NCBI GenBank assembly: GCA_965238305.1
Contig: CBDEHK010000001.1
Coordinates: 992,001-1,056,000 of the forward strand
Source: CBDCGJ01 sp965238305
GTDB taxonomy: Bacteria; Pseudomonadota; Alphaproteobacteria; GCA-2731375
DNA: 64,000 nt
Direction: 5' to 3'
Shown piece by piece: positions 26,851-35,551 of this stretch (positions are counted from its first letter, which is position 1; every line of letters begins with the position of its first letter). The notes below the pieces were generated by a model. The model was given only the letters and a program-made list of their open reading frames with translations, was not told the DNA's origin and made no database searches. The position numbers and the translations under genes were made by a program.

Positions 26851-28034
26851 CCGCCGACCACGTTATTTTCCTTCAGACGATTAATCTCATCGCTGTCGAG
26901 ACCTAGTTCAGTCAAGACATCGTCCGTATCCGCCCCTAGCGCCGGGGCGCCAAAGCGGTATTCGGGCGCGGTTTTGCTAAAGCGGGCCGCATTGCGGGTT
27001 TGCCGCAATAATCCGGCCTGCTCATGTTCATGTTCGACCAAAATACCGCTGGCCAGAATTTGCGGATGTTCGATGACCTGGGCGCGGGTTAACACCGGGG
27101 CGCAGGGCACGCCGGCGTCCTCCAGCCGTTGTAGCCAATTTTCCGTCGTATCCTTCAGCATTTCCGCTTGCACCAATTCCAACCGTGCATCGATATTGAG
27201 GTCGCGCAAAGCTGTGTTTAGAAAACGTTTGTCTTCGATCCATTCCGGCTTGCCAAAAGCCGTCGCCGCACCCGCCCATTGCACATTGGTCATGGTCGAA
27301 ATGCTCATATAACTGTCTTTGGTTTGATAGATCAGATCGATAAAGCTGGCGGCGCGCTGTTGACTGACCGGTTTGCCGACATAAGTTTGCCCGCCCATGT
27401 CGGAAGACCATAAAAACGCCAACACACTATCCAACATCGACAATTGCACATGCTGGCCTTCGCCGGTGCGTTCGCGGGCCAACAGGGCGGCGGTGACCGC
27501 CTGCGCCGCTGTTACCGCGGTCAGCTTGTCCGGCAAAATAGTGCGGATTAGACGCGGGCGTTGCTGGTCCGAGCCGCCTTGCACGGACGCCAAGCCGGAT
27601 ATTGCCTGAACGATCGGGTCATAAACCGGTTTGCCTGAATAGGGTCCGGTTTCGCCAAAGCCGCTGATCGAGACATAGATGATATTGGGTGCGACTTGGC
27701 GAATATGTTCTTCTCCGATACCCATGCGATCGACGACGCCGGGGCGGAAGTTTTGCACCATCACGTCGCAGGTCGCGGCCAGTTGCTTCAGAACCGCCAC
27801 ACCTTCCGCCGCTTTCAGATCCAACGTAATCGAGCGTTTATTGCGATTATTGTTCAGGAAACTAGCCGATAATTCGCCACTTTTATTGCCGGCGACACGA
27901 GTGAAATCACCGTGGACTTGTGGTTCGACCTTAATCACATCGGCACCTTGATCGGCCAAGATCATGGTGCTATAGGGGCCGGAAATCACCGCGCTTAAGT
28001 CGAGTATGCGAAATCCTTCTAGGGGTCCTGGCAT
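26847..28034 (-). CDS. Family III CoA transferase (CaiB/BaiF)
   Basis: 395-residue CaiB/BaiF-type CoA transferase. The start RILDLSAVISGPYSTMILADQGADVIKVE (abridged) is diagnostic. The catalytic Asp is expected in LLARERTGEGQHVQLSMLDS near residue 200. RPGVVDRMG and the GPYSGKPVYDPIVQA region also fit. It moves CoA between carboxylic acids, often in carnitine, oxalate, formate or aromatic acid metabolism. Start ATG has AGGAA upstream. Donor and acceptor cannot be named. Confidence 0.92.
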   Translation of the reverse strand: MPGPLEGFRILDLSAVISGPYSTMILADQGADVIKVEPQVHGDFTRVAGNKSGELSASFLNNNRNKRSITLDLKAAEGVAVLKQLAATCDVMVQNFRPGVVDRMGIGEEHIRQVAPNIIYVSISGFGETGPYSGKPVYDPIVQAISGLASVQGGSDQQRPRLIRTILPDKLTAVTAAQAVTAALLARERTGEGQHVQLSMLDSVLAFLWSSDMGGQTYVGKPVSQQRAASFIDLIYQTKDSYMSISTMTNVQWAGAATAFGKPEWIEDKRFLNTALRDLNIDARLELVQAEMLKDTTENWLQRLEDAGVPCAPVLTRAQVIEHPQILASGILVEHEHEQAGLLRQTRNAARFSKTAPEYRFGAPALGADTDDVLTELGLDSDEINRLKENNVVGG

Positions 28035-28140
28035 GAAAGTTCCTCGCGATCATTGGGCGTCGATTATAAAAAAGCTTGAATTGTTCCACTTGATTTTGCT
28101 AGACGATGGCAGAAAATTCAATCCTGAAGGACGATAGGTA

Positions 28141-28575
28141 ATGGCAACGAAGACCGAAACCAAGGCGAAAAAAGAAACAAAGCCGACAACAAAGAGCGAA
28201 ACGTCGAGTAAAGAGACGGCAAAGGATAAGGCAACGGATAGTGCCGGCGCCAGCGAAAGCAGCCCTGCGAGCAAAAAATCAACCGCGCCGGCGCGTGAGA
28301 TCAGCTATTTCTCCAGTGTGTCGACGGACGATTATCGCGACGGTTGGGATTCGATTTTCAGCGCCAGGAAAAAACCGGCGCGGCGGAAGCCAAGGGTAGC
28401 GAAAGCCGTTGCCCCGGCGAAAATCGAACTGAATATTGCCAATTTGGACGAAAATTTGCGTCACCAATTGGAAGCGGCTTTCCGAGCCGAAGCGAAGAAA
28501 AATCGCATCAGCTACAACAAACTGGTTAAGGCCGGAAAAGTGAACTGGCAACTGACCTGTGAGCTGTCCGAATAA
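28141..28575 (+). CDS. Hypothetical protein with Lys/Thr/Ser-rich N-terminus
   Basis: 144 residues in two parts. Residues 1-60 are low-complexity, rich in Lys, Thr, Ser and Glu, predicted disordered, without a signal peptide. Residues 60-144 have SYFSSVSTDDYRDGWDSIF, a basic linker (KKPARRKPRV), and a helical end LRHQLEAAFRAEAKKNRISYNKL. The C-terminal part could be a small nucleic-acid-binding or histone-like helix, but I do not recognise a family. ATG 28141 is the clear start. Coding is plausible from codon use and isolated placement. Confidence 0.6.
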   Translation: MATKTETKAKKETKPTTKSETSSKETAKDKATDSAGASESSPASKKSTAPAREISYFSSVSTDDYRDGWDSIFSARKKPARRKPRVAKAVAPAKIELNIANLDENLRHQLEAAFRAEAKKNRISYNKLVKAGKVNWQLTCELSE

Positions 28576-28608
28576 ACCTGATAGTTTCCTGGTAATAGTG
28601 CGTTGTCT

Positions 28609-29178
28609 CTATGGCCGTAGTTTGTCGCGAAGGGCGAAGAACCAGGGATCGCGAATACCCGCATCTTCGAAATGCGCGGCGGTTTGGGTGACATAGTCGG
28701 GGTTTTCGCCGCTGCGTCCGCGGGCTGAGATAACTGTGTCATAGGCCTGTTGGACGGTTAGTTTGCCGGCGTATTGCGGGTGTTTGCGGTCGACCGTGAA
28801 GGTCAAAGCGCGGTGCTTGATGCCATTTTCACTCACCGCATTGCAAAGGGTCGCCACATAGACTGGCGTTGCCATTTCCCGACGATAGAGATAATCGGCG
28901 ACGGCGGCCTTGTCGGCCTCGCGGACGCGATAAAGTTGGCCAATACAAGCGCCGCCACGGTCCAGACCTAGGACCAGGCCCGGACTTTTCTCGCTGCCAC
29001 GATGCACCCAGGACCAGACGCAGAGCGCCCGGTGATAACCATAGAGCCGTGCCGGTTGCGACATCAAATGGGGAAATCCAGGATTCCACATCAAGGAACC
29101 GTAACCAAATACCCACAAATCGCCATCCGGTAGGATCAGGTCGGGGATTTCATATTCCAATCCGGTGACATCGACCAT
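28609..29178 (-). CDS. ChaC-family gamma-glutamylcyclotransferase
   Basis: 189 residues. The AIG2/ChaC motif VFGYGSLMWNPGF sits near residue 23 and forms the substrate loop. YHRALCVWSWVHRGS and the later LAL-type strand are as in ChaC proteins, which cleave the gamma-glutamyl group of glutathione to 5-oxoproline. The catalytic glutamate is probably in the central YLYRREMATPVY region. The gene lies 3 bases after a DMT permease on the same strand, so they are likely co-transcribed. Confidence 0.9.
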   Translation of the reverse strand: MVDVTGLEYEIPDLILPDGDLWVFGYGSLMWNPGFPHLMSQPARLYGYHRALCVWSWVHRGSEKSPGLVLGLDRGGACIGQLYRVREADKAAVADYLYRREMATPVYVATLCNAVSENGIKHRALTFTVDRKHPQYAGKLTVQQAYDTVISARGRSGENPDYVTQTAAHFEDAGIRDPWFFALRDKLRP

Positions 29179-29181
29179 GTC

Positions 29182-30075
29182 TTATGCTGATCCTATGTGA
29201 ACCAGCGCCACGCCGATCACCGCCACGACCATGCCGAACAAGGCGATGGGCGATAAGGTTTCGCCAAACATGAAATAAGCGATCAGCGCGGCCGATGGTG
29301 GCACCAGATACATCAAGCTGGACACTTTCGAAGCCGCTCCCTGGCGGATCAACAAATAAAGCATGGTCACCGCCCCAAAGGACAACACAACACATAGCCA
29401 GAACAGGGCGAATACAAACTCCCCGGTCCAAGTTATGCGCATTTCTTCGAAGGCGAAACTGACCAGCCACATCACCAGGGCGGCGGCGATAAACTGGATC
29501 GCCGAACCGCTGCGCAAATCCATATGTTGGGCGAAACGTTTTTGGTAAAGCGTGCCAAACGACATCCCCAGCAAGGCAAAACCCGATAAGGCCATGGCGA
29601 AGATCGATCCGGCCCCAAGGTCGAGTTTATCATTTACCACCAACATGACGCCGACAAGACCTAAGGCAAAGCCAAGCCATTGCCGGGGTTTTTGCCGCTC
29701 TCCCAACAATGGCCCGGCGAGCACCGCCACGATTACCGGCTGCAGGCCGGTAATCAACGCGCTGACGCCGGCATCGACACCTTTTGATATCGAGAAGAAG
29801 ACACAACCCAAATAAACCGCATGCAACAGAATGCCAACAACGGCCAAATGGCCGACTTCGCGCCAAGTTTTTGGCCAAGGTGCCTTCATTAGAATGGCGA
29901 ACGCGACCATCGCCAACGCAACAATGGAGTGGCGCAGAGCGAGGAATATCCCCGGCTCGGCATAAGGCAGGCCGAATTTAGCGCCGATAAAGCCGGTGCT
30001 CCATAAAAAGACGAAAACCGCCGGGACGGCGGTCACCCAGATATGAGCATTGTGTGACTTGCTTTCGAACTGCAT
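29182..30075 (-). CDS. EamA/DMT superfamily permease
   Basis: 297 residues from ATG 30075; the upstream open frame is hydrophilic and unlike the family. Ten hydrophobic segments in two repeats start with VPAVFVFLWSTGFIGAKFG, a typical EamA opening. VLAGPLLGERQKPRQWLG and YFMFGETLSPIALFGMVVAV mark the repeat ends. Paralogous to, but not closely like, the DMT permease at 10971. Downstream is chaC, separated by 3 bases. Confidence 0.9.
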   Translation of the reverse strand: MQFESKSHNAHIWVTAVPAVFVFLWSTGFIGAKFGLPYAEPGIFLALRHSIVALAMVAFAILMKAPWPKTWREVGHLAVVGILLHAVYLGCVFFSISKGVDAGVSALITGLQPVIVAVLAGPLLGERQKPRQWLGFALGLVGVMLVVNDKLDLGAGSIFAMALSGFALLGMSFGTLYQKRFAQHMDLRSGSAIQFIAAALVMWLVSFAFEEMRITWTGEFVFALFWLCVVLSFGAVTMLYLLIRQGAASKVSSLMYLVPPSAALIAYFMFGETLSPIALFGMVVAVIGVALVHIGSA

Positions 30076-30162
30076 GGCAGTCAATTTAGGGAGAATTACC
30101 GGCCCACACAATCGGGCATTTGGCATTATCCGGCGATTTTGTGTCGGGGAGTAGATTAGTTG

Positions 30163-31158
30163 ATGAAATATTTTGTTTTGCTCGGCGCTGTACTCGCGGG
30201 GATGGTCGGCTATGCCGGATATTGGTTTTATCTCGCGGGACAAATGGAAGCCTCCATTCGGACTTGGCAGGCCGAACCACCGTCACCAATCGTTGCCGCG
30301 AATTTCAGCGATTTGCGGATCGAAGGTTTCCCCTTTCGTCTAAAACCGATCTTCACCGCGCCAGTGTTGAAGGTAGCAGACCGTCAGCAAATCTGGCAGT
30401 GGCGCAAGGATGAATTGAGTTTTGTTATCCAACCTTGGAACCTGACGCATGTGATAGGTGACCTGTCGGGGCGACAAAAGATCACCGACAATAATGCGCG
30501 TTCGATTGATTTGATATTTGAAGACGCTTTGGTCAGCCTGCAGTTCGACAATATCGGACAACTGCAGCGACTGGATTTCGACGGCAACCGATTGCGGGCA
30601 GAAATTCAACCGGCCAATCTTGTCGGTACGGCGGCACGGGTCGATGTCCATGCCCGCACCAGTGAACGCCCGGAAAGTGGCTATGATCTTGCGGTACGCA
30701 TTTTCGATGCAAATTTGCCGGCGCAGCCGGATTTGCCGAATTGGGCGGTAAAAATAAACACCATAGAACTCGATCTATCGCTGGTGTATCCGTTTGCGCT
30801 GCCGCTGAAACCGGAAACCCTATCGGCTTGGCGAAGGAAGGGTGGCGCCTTGAATATCTTGACCGCTCGACTAACCAACGACGAGGTAAAAATAGCCCTG
30901 ACCGGGACCTTGAGCGTTGACGAAATGTTGCGCCCCGTCGGTCGACTTAACGTCGAGATGCGGGGGCATCGCGCTATCGTCGACGATTTGGTGGCGCGGA
31001 AAAAAGTCAGTTACGACAACGCCTCGAAAGCGCGGGTGGCATTAAATTTCATGGCCGCGGCCTGGGGCGGAAAGCTGGTGGCGCCGATCCAGCTAAAAAA
31101 CGGTGTCGCCACCTTAGGGCCATTGCACCTGGTACGCCTGAAACCGGTCATCGATTAA
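30163..31158 (+). CDS. DUF2125 family protein
   Basis: 331 residues from ATG 30163 (a TTG one codon earlier is possible). An N-terminal hydrophobic segment (about 3-22) anchors it or serves as signal, and the rest is a long beta-rich periplasmic region with repeats such as NFSDLRIEGFPFRLKPIF. This start and length match the DUF2125 family of Alphaproteobacteria. It has no known function. Convergent with the gamma-butyrobetaine hydroxylase-like gene, 11 bases apart. Confidence 0.85.
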   Translation: MKYFVLLGAVLAGMVGYAGYWFYLAGQMEASIRTWQAEPPSPIVAANFSDLRIEGFPFRLKPIFTAPVLKVADRQQIWQWRKDELSFVIQPWNLTHVIGDLSGRQKITDNNARSIDLIFEDALVSLQFDNIGQLQRLDFDGNRLRAEIQPANLVGTAARVDVHARTSERPESGYDLAVRIFDANLPAQPDLPNWAVKINTIELDLSLVYPFALPLKPETLSAWRRKGGALNILTARLTNDEVKIALTGTLSVDEMLRPVGRLNVEMRGHRAIVDDLVARKKVSYDNASKARVALNFMAAAWGGKLVAPIQLKNGVATLGPLHLVRLKPVID

Positions 31159-31169
31159 CGAGTGCTATT

Positions 31170-32381
31170 TCAGCGCCGTTGCAGGACGTCGATACGACTG
31201 ACTAATTCTTCCGTGTCGACATAAAGACCTTGCAGCACCCGGTCGCCCGTCGACGGATCAAAAGACCGCCGCGCATGCAAGACCCGGCGATTGTCAAAGG
31301 TCATAATTTGTCCGGCTTCCAGTCGCAAATGCAATTGCAAGTCGCTGCGTTTGGTCAGTACGGCAAACTTCTGCAAGGCCCGGTAATACGGCATCATTTG
31401 GTCGCTGCTGATATCAAGCGCCGACAGAATCCAGGAGTTGTAGCGAATTTCTTTGGTTTCGCCCTGGGCATCCAGTTCGATAATTGGAAATCGAGTATTG
31501 TAATCGACATCTTCGTCGAGAAATCGAAACGATGCCAGTTCATGGGCCAATATATCGAAACTCAAAGGATCTTCGTGGCGGAGCAGCGCCGCCAACTTGA
31601 AGCCATCGGCTAAAATTGAACCGCCGCCTTCCGCATCATTCTTGATGCAATGGAGCATTTGAATGCCGGGCTGCAGTTCACGCGCCGGTAAATCGGTATG
31701 CAGCGGCAATTCGTCGGCTGTATAAGCACTGCTGTTTGGCTCTTGCGTGGATATGACGTCGAATACCGGACCAAAATTTGTCGAGCGGGCAAAGCCAACA
31801 CGCGCCGCCAATTTTGCGACTTGTCCGGCGCTTTGCGGTGCCCCAACGACTAACGCGAACCCATAATCCTGCAATACCTTCAGCCAACTCAACAACGTTG
31901 TGTCGTCTTCAACCAAGGAAGTAAACTCGTAGGTTGGTGGGTTCATTTTTAGGTCTGCGTCCCACAGGACTTTCGCTGCTTTGGACTGCTGCCGTTGCTG
32001 TCGACTGTCGTCGTCATAGGCATGCGCGCGCAGCCATCCGGTGTTGTAACTGCTTTGGTGACCATCCCCGGGCCAGGTAATCTGCAATTGACCGTCCGCT
32101 GTGATCTCCGCCGTAGCCGCGACAATGTCCAATGCCAAAGCCGTGGTATCGAAAGTCCGCTCCAAGGTGACCGGATCGCGACATTCGGCGCAGGCGCAAT
32201 TGTCACGCAGCCAAATTGCGTGGAAAAAACTACGCTTACTGTCTTGCCAAACAACGTTGAGGCCGTTACCGGAAATGGTGCATTTTTGCAGACCTGAAAC
32301 AACGTCATAGGTGCGATAATCACCCATCGAAGTAATCGGGATGATATTTGATTGGGTTTCTTGATGTTCCGTCGTCGACAT
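31170..32381 (-). CDS. Gamma-butyrobetaine dioxygenase-like Fe/2-oxoglutarate enzyme
   Basis: 403 residues from ATG 32381, which has AGAGG upstream. It has the two-domain layout of eukaryote-type gamma-butyrobetaine hydroxylase. An N-terminal zinc-binding domain (FHAIWLRDNCACAECRDP near residue 57) precedes a TauD-type catalytic domain with the iron ligands HTD in LPLHTDLPARE and His in RVLHARRSF. BBOX hydroxylates gamma-butyrobetaine to carnitine; trimethyllysine hydroxylase shares the layout. A quaternary-amine substrate is inferred. No carnitine transport genes are adjacent. Confidence 0.87.
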   Translation of the reverse strand: MSTTEHQETQSNIIPITSMGDYRTYDVVSGLQKCTISGNGLNVVWQDSKRSFFHAIWLRDNCACAECRDPVTLERTFDTTALALDIVAATAEITADGQLQITWPGDGHQSSYNTGWLRAHAYDDDSRQQRQQSKAAKVLWDADLKMNPPTYEFTSLVEDDTTLLSWLKVLQDYGFALVVGAPQSAGQVAKLAARVGFARSTNFGPVFDVISTQEPNSSAYTADELPLHTDLPARELQPGIQMLHCIKNDAEGGGSILADGFKLAALLRHEDPLSFDILAHELASFRFLDEDVDYNTRFPIIELDAQGETKEIRYNSWILSALDISSDQMMPYYRALQKFAVLTKRSDLQLHLRLEAGQIMTFDNRRVLHARRSFDPSTGDRVLQGLYVDTEELVSRIDVLQRR

Positions 32382-32567
32382 TTGCCTGACCTCTCGACAA
32401 GTGACTTTAAGCATGCCTTTGCTTGATGAATAGCACGGTCATAATACTATAGGGCGAGAGCAGAAAATACTCTCAATCTTGCCTTATAAAGTGTCGCAAG
32501 GCGAGATCGGGAAATCAAGCCTGCAGCCTTGACGGAATCGGCCGAAGGCTTCTAGACGACAATCTTA

Positions 32568-33008
32568 TTAAGTTAATTTTTGCAGTAAGTTAAAGAGTGT
32601 CTTGCGTTCCGAATTACTAAGCGGTTCCAGGGTACGTTCGGCAATCTCCCAAGCGATGGGGAATAGTTGCAGGAAAACCTTCCGTCCGTCTTCGGTCAGA
32701 TCGACAATGATCCGGCGACCGTCAGCGCTGTCTTTTTCGACCGATACCAAGCCGCGCTCGTTCAAACGGTCGACAACCCCTTTGATGGTTGATGCGTCGA
32801 CAGCAATATGGCGGCCAAGCAGGTTTTGCGAGCAGGCGCCGGATTCATAAAGCCAGGCCATGACGGCCGTCTGAATGCGGGTGATATCGCTATCCATCAA
32901 ATCGGTAAATATCACCGTATGGCGTTGAAGGGCGCGCCGGAGCAGGAAACCGATCGATTCTTCGAACCGTAATGGCTCAAGCGAGATATCGTCTATGTCT
33001 TTATTCAC
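32568..33008 (-). CDS. MarR family transcriptional regulator
   Basis: 146-residue winged-helix repressor/activator. The recognition region reads HIAVDASTIKGVVDRLNERGLV, followed by the wing DSADGRRIIVDLTEDG (an Asp-x-Arg feature typical of MarR). The start lies 22 bases after the UPF0280 stop on the same strand, so it is probably the third gene of the hnr-UPF0280-marR operon and may regulate it. Ligand likely an aromatic or heterocyclic acid, by family habit. Confidence 0.9.
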   Translation of the reverse strand: MNKDIDDISLEPLRFEESIGFLLRRALQRHTVIFTDLMDSDITRIQTAVMAWLYESGACSQNLLGRHIAVDASTIKGVVDRLNERGLVSVEKDSADGRRIIVDLTEDGRKVFLQLFPIAWEIAERTLEPLSNSERKTLFNLLQKLT

Positions 33009-33030
33009 GCCTTATCTCAATCCAGATGCG

Positions 33031-33924
33031 TCAATTTCCGTTGAAATTGCGACTAATCGACAACAATTTTTCAGCGCCAACTACACGGGTTTGACCGGCA
33101 AGGTGAAGCGCCGCAGCCAGGGCATGTCCCATATTAACGAACTTGTGGGCAGCTTCAACACCTCGTTCCAATGCGGCGTCAATTTCTGCCGCTGACAAAG
33201 TGCCGACATCGGTCACGACCAACTGGTCACCCAAATCGCTATCAGGGTCGAGATTGCTAGCCGGTACCCGAATAATGGCCGTGTGATCCGGCAGATCGAC
33301 TGCATTTGCAATAAGCGTCGCGGCAACGTCGGCGATGGCGGCATTTGCCGCCAATATTGTGACGCTGTCGGCGATCCCGAGGGACAGACTGCGGCCATGG
33401 CGACCGCTACTCGCAATACCGCCGATACCGTCGTTGGATTTAATTTTTACTTGTCCAAATAACTGAGCTTTGCCAGCGATAGTAGCCAGGCCAACCTCGA
33501 AATTTTCTCCCGCGCCCAAACATACCGCGATATCGCCGCCATTATTCACATATGCCTTCGAGATTGTGGCGTTGTTTTGCATGGTCGCCATGATTTCGTC
33601 TGCAACTGCCCCGGCGACAGCGATCATTGGGGTAACGAAGCAAGCTTCGCTCCGGACAATATTTTCCACCGCACGCCCCATACGCTGCGCGATCAGGCCG
33701 ACCATTTGCGAAGATTCTACGTCAAAGGGCCGACGTAATTGATCAAGTTCCCTGACCAGTTCGGACAAAACGGTTTCGAACCGGTTGATCGCGGATTGAT
33801 AGGCTCGTTCTACGGACTGCGGATCGCCATAAGCTTGGATGATCAGATCGATCGGGCCATGCTGCAAATGCAGCCGTTTCCGATCGGATAAAAAGCTGAC
33901 TTGGGGTCCGATTTGTTGCGGCAT
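33031..33924 (-). CDS. UPF0280 (ApbE-like fold) family protein
   Basis: 297 residues from ATG 33924, 10 bases after the stop of the reductase-like gene. Family features are the start GPQVSFLSDRKRLHLQHGPIDL, AYVNNGGDIAVCL in the middle, GIGGIASSGRHGRSLSLGIADSVTI (abridged by eye) and the late HKFVNMGHALAAAL. UPF0280 proteins share fold features with ApbE FMN transferases, but their activity is not established as far as I know. Next to an iron-sulfur reductase, a role in flavin or cofactor attachment is a reasonable hypothesis only. Confidence 0.87.
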   Translation of the reverse strand: MPQQIGPQVSFLSDRKRLHLQHGPIDLIIQAYGDPQSVERAYQSAINRFETVLSELVRELDQLRRPFDVESSQMVGLIAQRMGRAVENIVRSEACFVTPMIAVAGAVADEIMATMQNNATISKAYVNNGGDIAVCLGAGENFEVGLATIAGKAQLFGQVKIKSNDGIGGIASSGRHGRSLSLGIADSVTILAANAAIADVAATLIANAVDLPDHTAIIRVPASNLDPDSDLGDQLVVTDVGTLSAAEIDAALERGVEAAHKFVNMGHALAAALHLAGQTRVVGAEKLLSISRNFNGN

Positions 33925-33934
33925 CAGCAAGCCG

Positions 33935-35413
33935 TCAATCGTCTTTTCCGGTCCAGGCGAAGCGTGACGGCGCCAGGGGCCAGCTCCGATCTTTGCCGCC
34001 GGCAATTTTGGCGCCGTCAGCTTCCGCCAATACTTCCGACAACTGCCGCACGGCCCCCAGATGCCCGCCCATTTCTCCATAATCACTCAGCCGCATGGTG
34101 AATTCGATTGGCGCGACAATGGCCGGTGTCGGCACATAACCGAAAGAATTGGCCGGCATAGTGGTGACATCGACCATAATGGTGATACCGCCGCCGGGCC
34201 AGACATACACCGGGGCACCGCCGGCACTGACATGGGTGAGGGCGGATTTAACGCTGCGGGTCAGCCGTACGGGATTTTCTGTTACTCCGGCGCGCAATGA
34301 ACCCCCGGCGCCAGCCATAAACAAAACCGTGCAAAGCGCCGGTTCGCAATTTTCCTGGATTAGTGCCACCGAACGGGCCAAGGTTGCCGGCATCGCCGCC
34401 GCGATCGGCTTAAGATCTTCGTTCAGGACAAAATAGCCGGCTTGTTCGCCAGTGGTGGAAACCATCAGCATGGTCAGGCCCGGTTTGGCACGTTTCGGAT
34501 TGAAGCGTTCGATGATGCTCAAGGGATCTTCAATATCGGTCCCGCCCCAACCGGTGCCTGGTTCGGCAACCTGAAAATAGCGCCCTGGCGTCGATTTTCG
34601 GCCCTTTATGGAAATACCGGTGTCTTCGGTTCCCAAGACTTTGCCGGCTTGGTGCTCCGATAGCACCCCGGTGATGTGATCGTCGACCACGACAACTTCG
34701 TCGACATGGTCGCGCCATTGTGTGGCAAACATGCCGATCGTGGCGGAGCCGCAGCCAACCCGCATGCGTTCTTCTTGGTCGCCATTGACGATCGGGGGTT
34801 GACCGGCCTGGACGACGATTTCGACGCCATCGTCGATGGTCATTGTCACCGCCGCCGCATTGCAAAGCGCCATCACGGCATCACAGGTGATCCGACCCTC
34901 ACTCTTGCTGCCGCCGGTGAGGTGATTGACGCCGCCCAAGGACAGCATTTGCGAGCCGTATTCGCCGGTCGTGACATGGCCAACCGGTTCCCCTTCAACC
35001 CGGACCAAGCTCCGCTCCGCGCCCAGATGACGGTCGGTATCGATTTTCACTTTAACGCCGCAATAGCTGAAAATACCCTCTGTGACCACAGTCACCATGT
35101 CGATACCGTCGACCTCGCTGGCGACAATGAACGGCGCAGGTTTATAATCGGGATAGGTGGTGCCGGCCCCGACGGCTGTGATAAATTTGTCTTCATCGGC
35201 GACGATTTCGCCCTGCCAGGCTTCCTCACGATCCAAGAAACTAACCAAATCACCGCCGCTGCTGAGGGTCCGATCCATGATCACCAAAGGATCCAGACGC
35301 ACCAATTCGCCTCGCTGGTTGGCATAGCGGTCACAGGCGCCGGATTGGCCTTCGGCGATGAAACACATCACCGGGCAGGCGTCACAGCGGATCTTGTTCG
35401 CGGTCTTGTTGAT
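33935..35413 (-). CDS. 6-hydroxynicotinate reductase-like protein, unusual start
   Basis: Resembles 6-hydroxynicotinate reductase (Hnr), an iron-sulfur enzyme of nicotinate breakdown. The N-terminus IRCDACPVMCF followed by GACDRYANQRG supplies four cysteines for an Fe-S cluster. The first in-frame ordinary start is GTG 35371/ATG 35368, which falls inside this cysteine motif. Upstream the frame is open to a TGA at 35438-35440 with no ATG, GTG or TTG. The best-placed candidate is ATC at 35411-35413, 8 bases after AAGGAG. That non-canonical start is used here. A frameshift or assembly error is the alternative. Followed by UPF0280 and marR. Confidence 0.7.
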   Translation of the reverse strand: MNKTANKIRCDACPVMCFIAEGQSGACDRYANQRGELVRLDPLVIMDRTLSSGGDLVSFLDREEAWQGEIVADEDKFITAVGAGTTYPDYKPAPFIVASEVDGIDMVTVVTEGIFSYCGVKVKIDTDRHLGAERSLVRVEGEPVGHVTTGEYGSQMLSLGGVNHLTGGSKSEGRITCDAVMALCNAAAVTMTIDDGVEIVVQAGQPPIVNGDQEERMRVGCGSATIGMFATQWRDHVDEVVVVDDHITGVLSEHQAGKVLGTEDTGISIKGRKSTPGRYFQVAEPGTGWGGTDIEDPLSIIERFNPKRAKPGLTMLMVSTTGEQAGYFVLNEDLKPIAAAMPATLARSVALIQENCEPALCTVLFMAGAGGSLRAGVTENPVRLTRSVKSALTHVSAGGAPVYVWPGGGITIMVDVTTMPANSFGYVPTPAIVAPIEFTMRLSDYGEMGGHLGAVRQLSEVLAEADGAKIAGGKDRSWPLAPSRFAWTGKDD

Positions 35414-35443
35414 GCTGCTATCTCCTTCGTCAAAAAATCAGAT

Positions 35444-35472
35444 TTGAACTCCGCGTCGTCTCAACATACCAT
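35444..35472 (+). promoter_or_regulatory. Possible sigma-70 promoter for the carboxylase gene
   Basis: TTGAAC (35444-35449), 17 bases, then TACCAT (35467-35472), about 80 bases before the carboxylase ATG. It lies in the 138-base divergent spacer shared with the reductase operon. The -35 is good, the -10 mediocre. Confidence 0.35.
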
Positions 35473-35551
35473 AGGGCAATAATCACCGAAACCACTCCAC
35501 ACAATCGGCACACCAGCGACGCCGACAATCCAGTATATAGAAAGTGAATAA

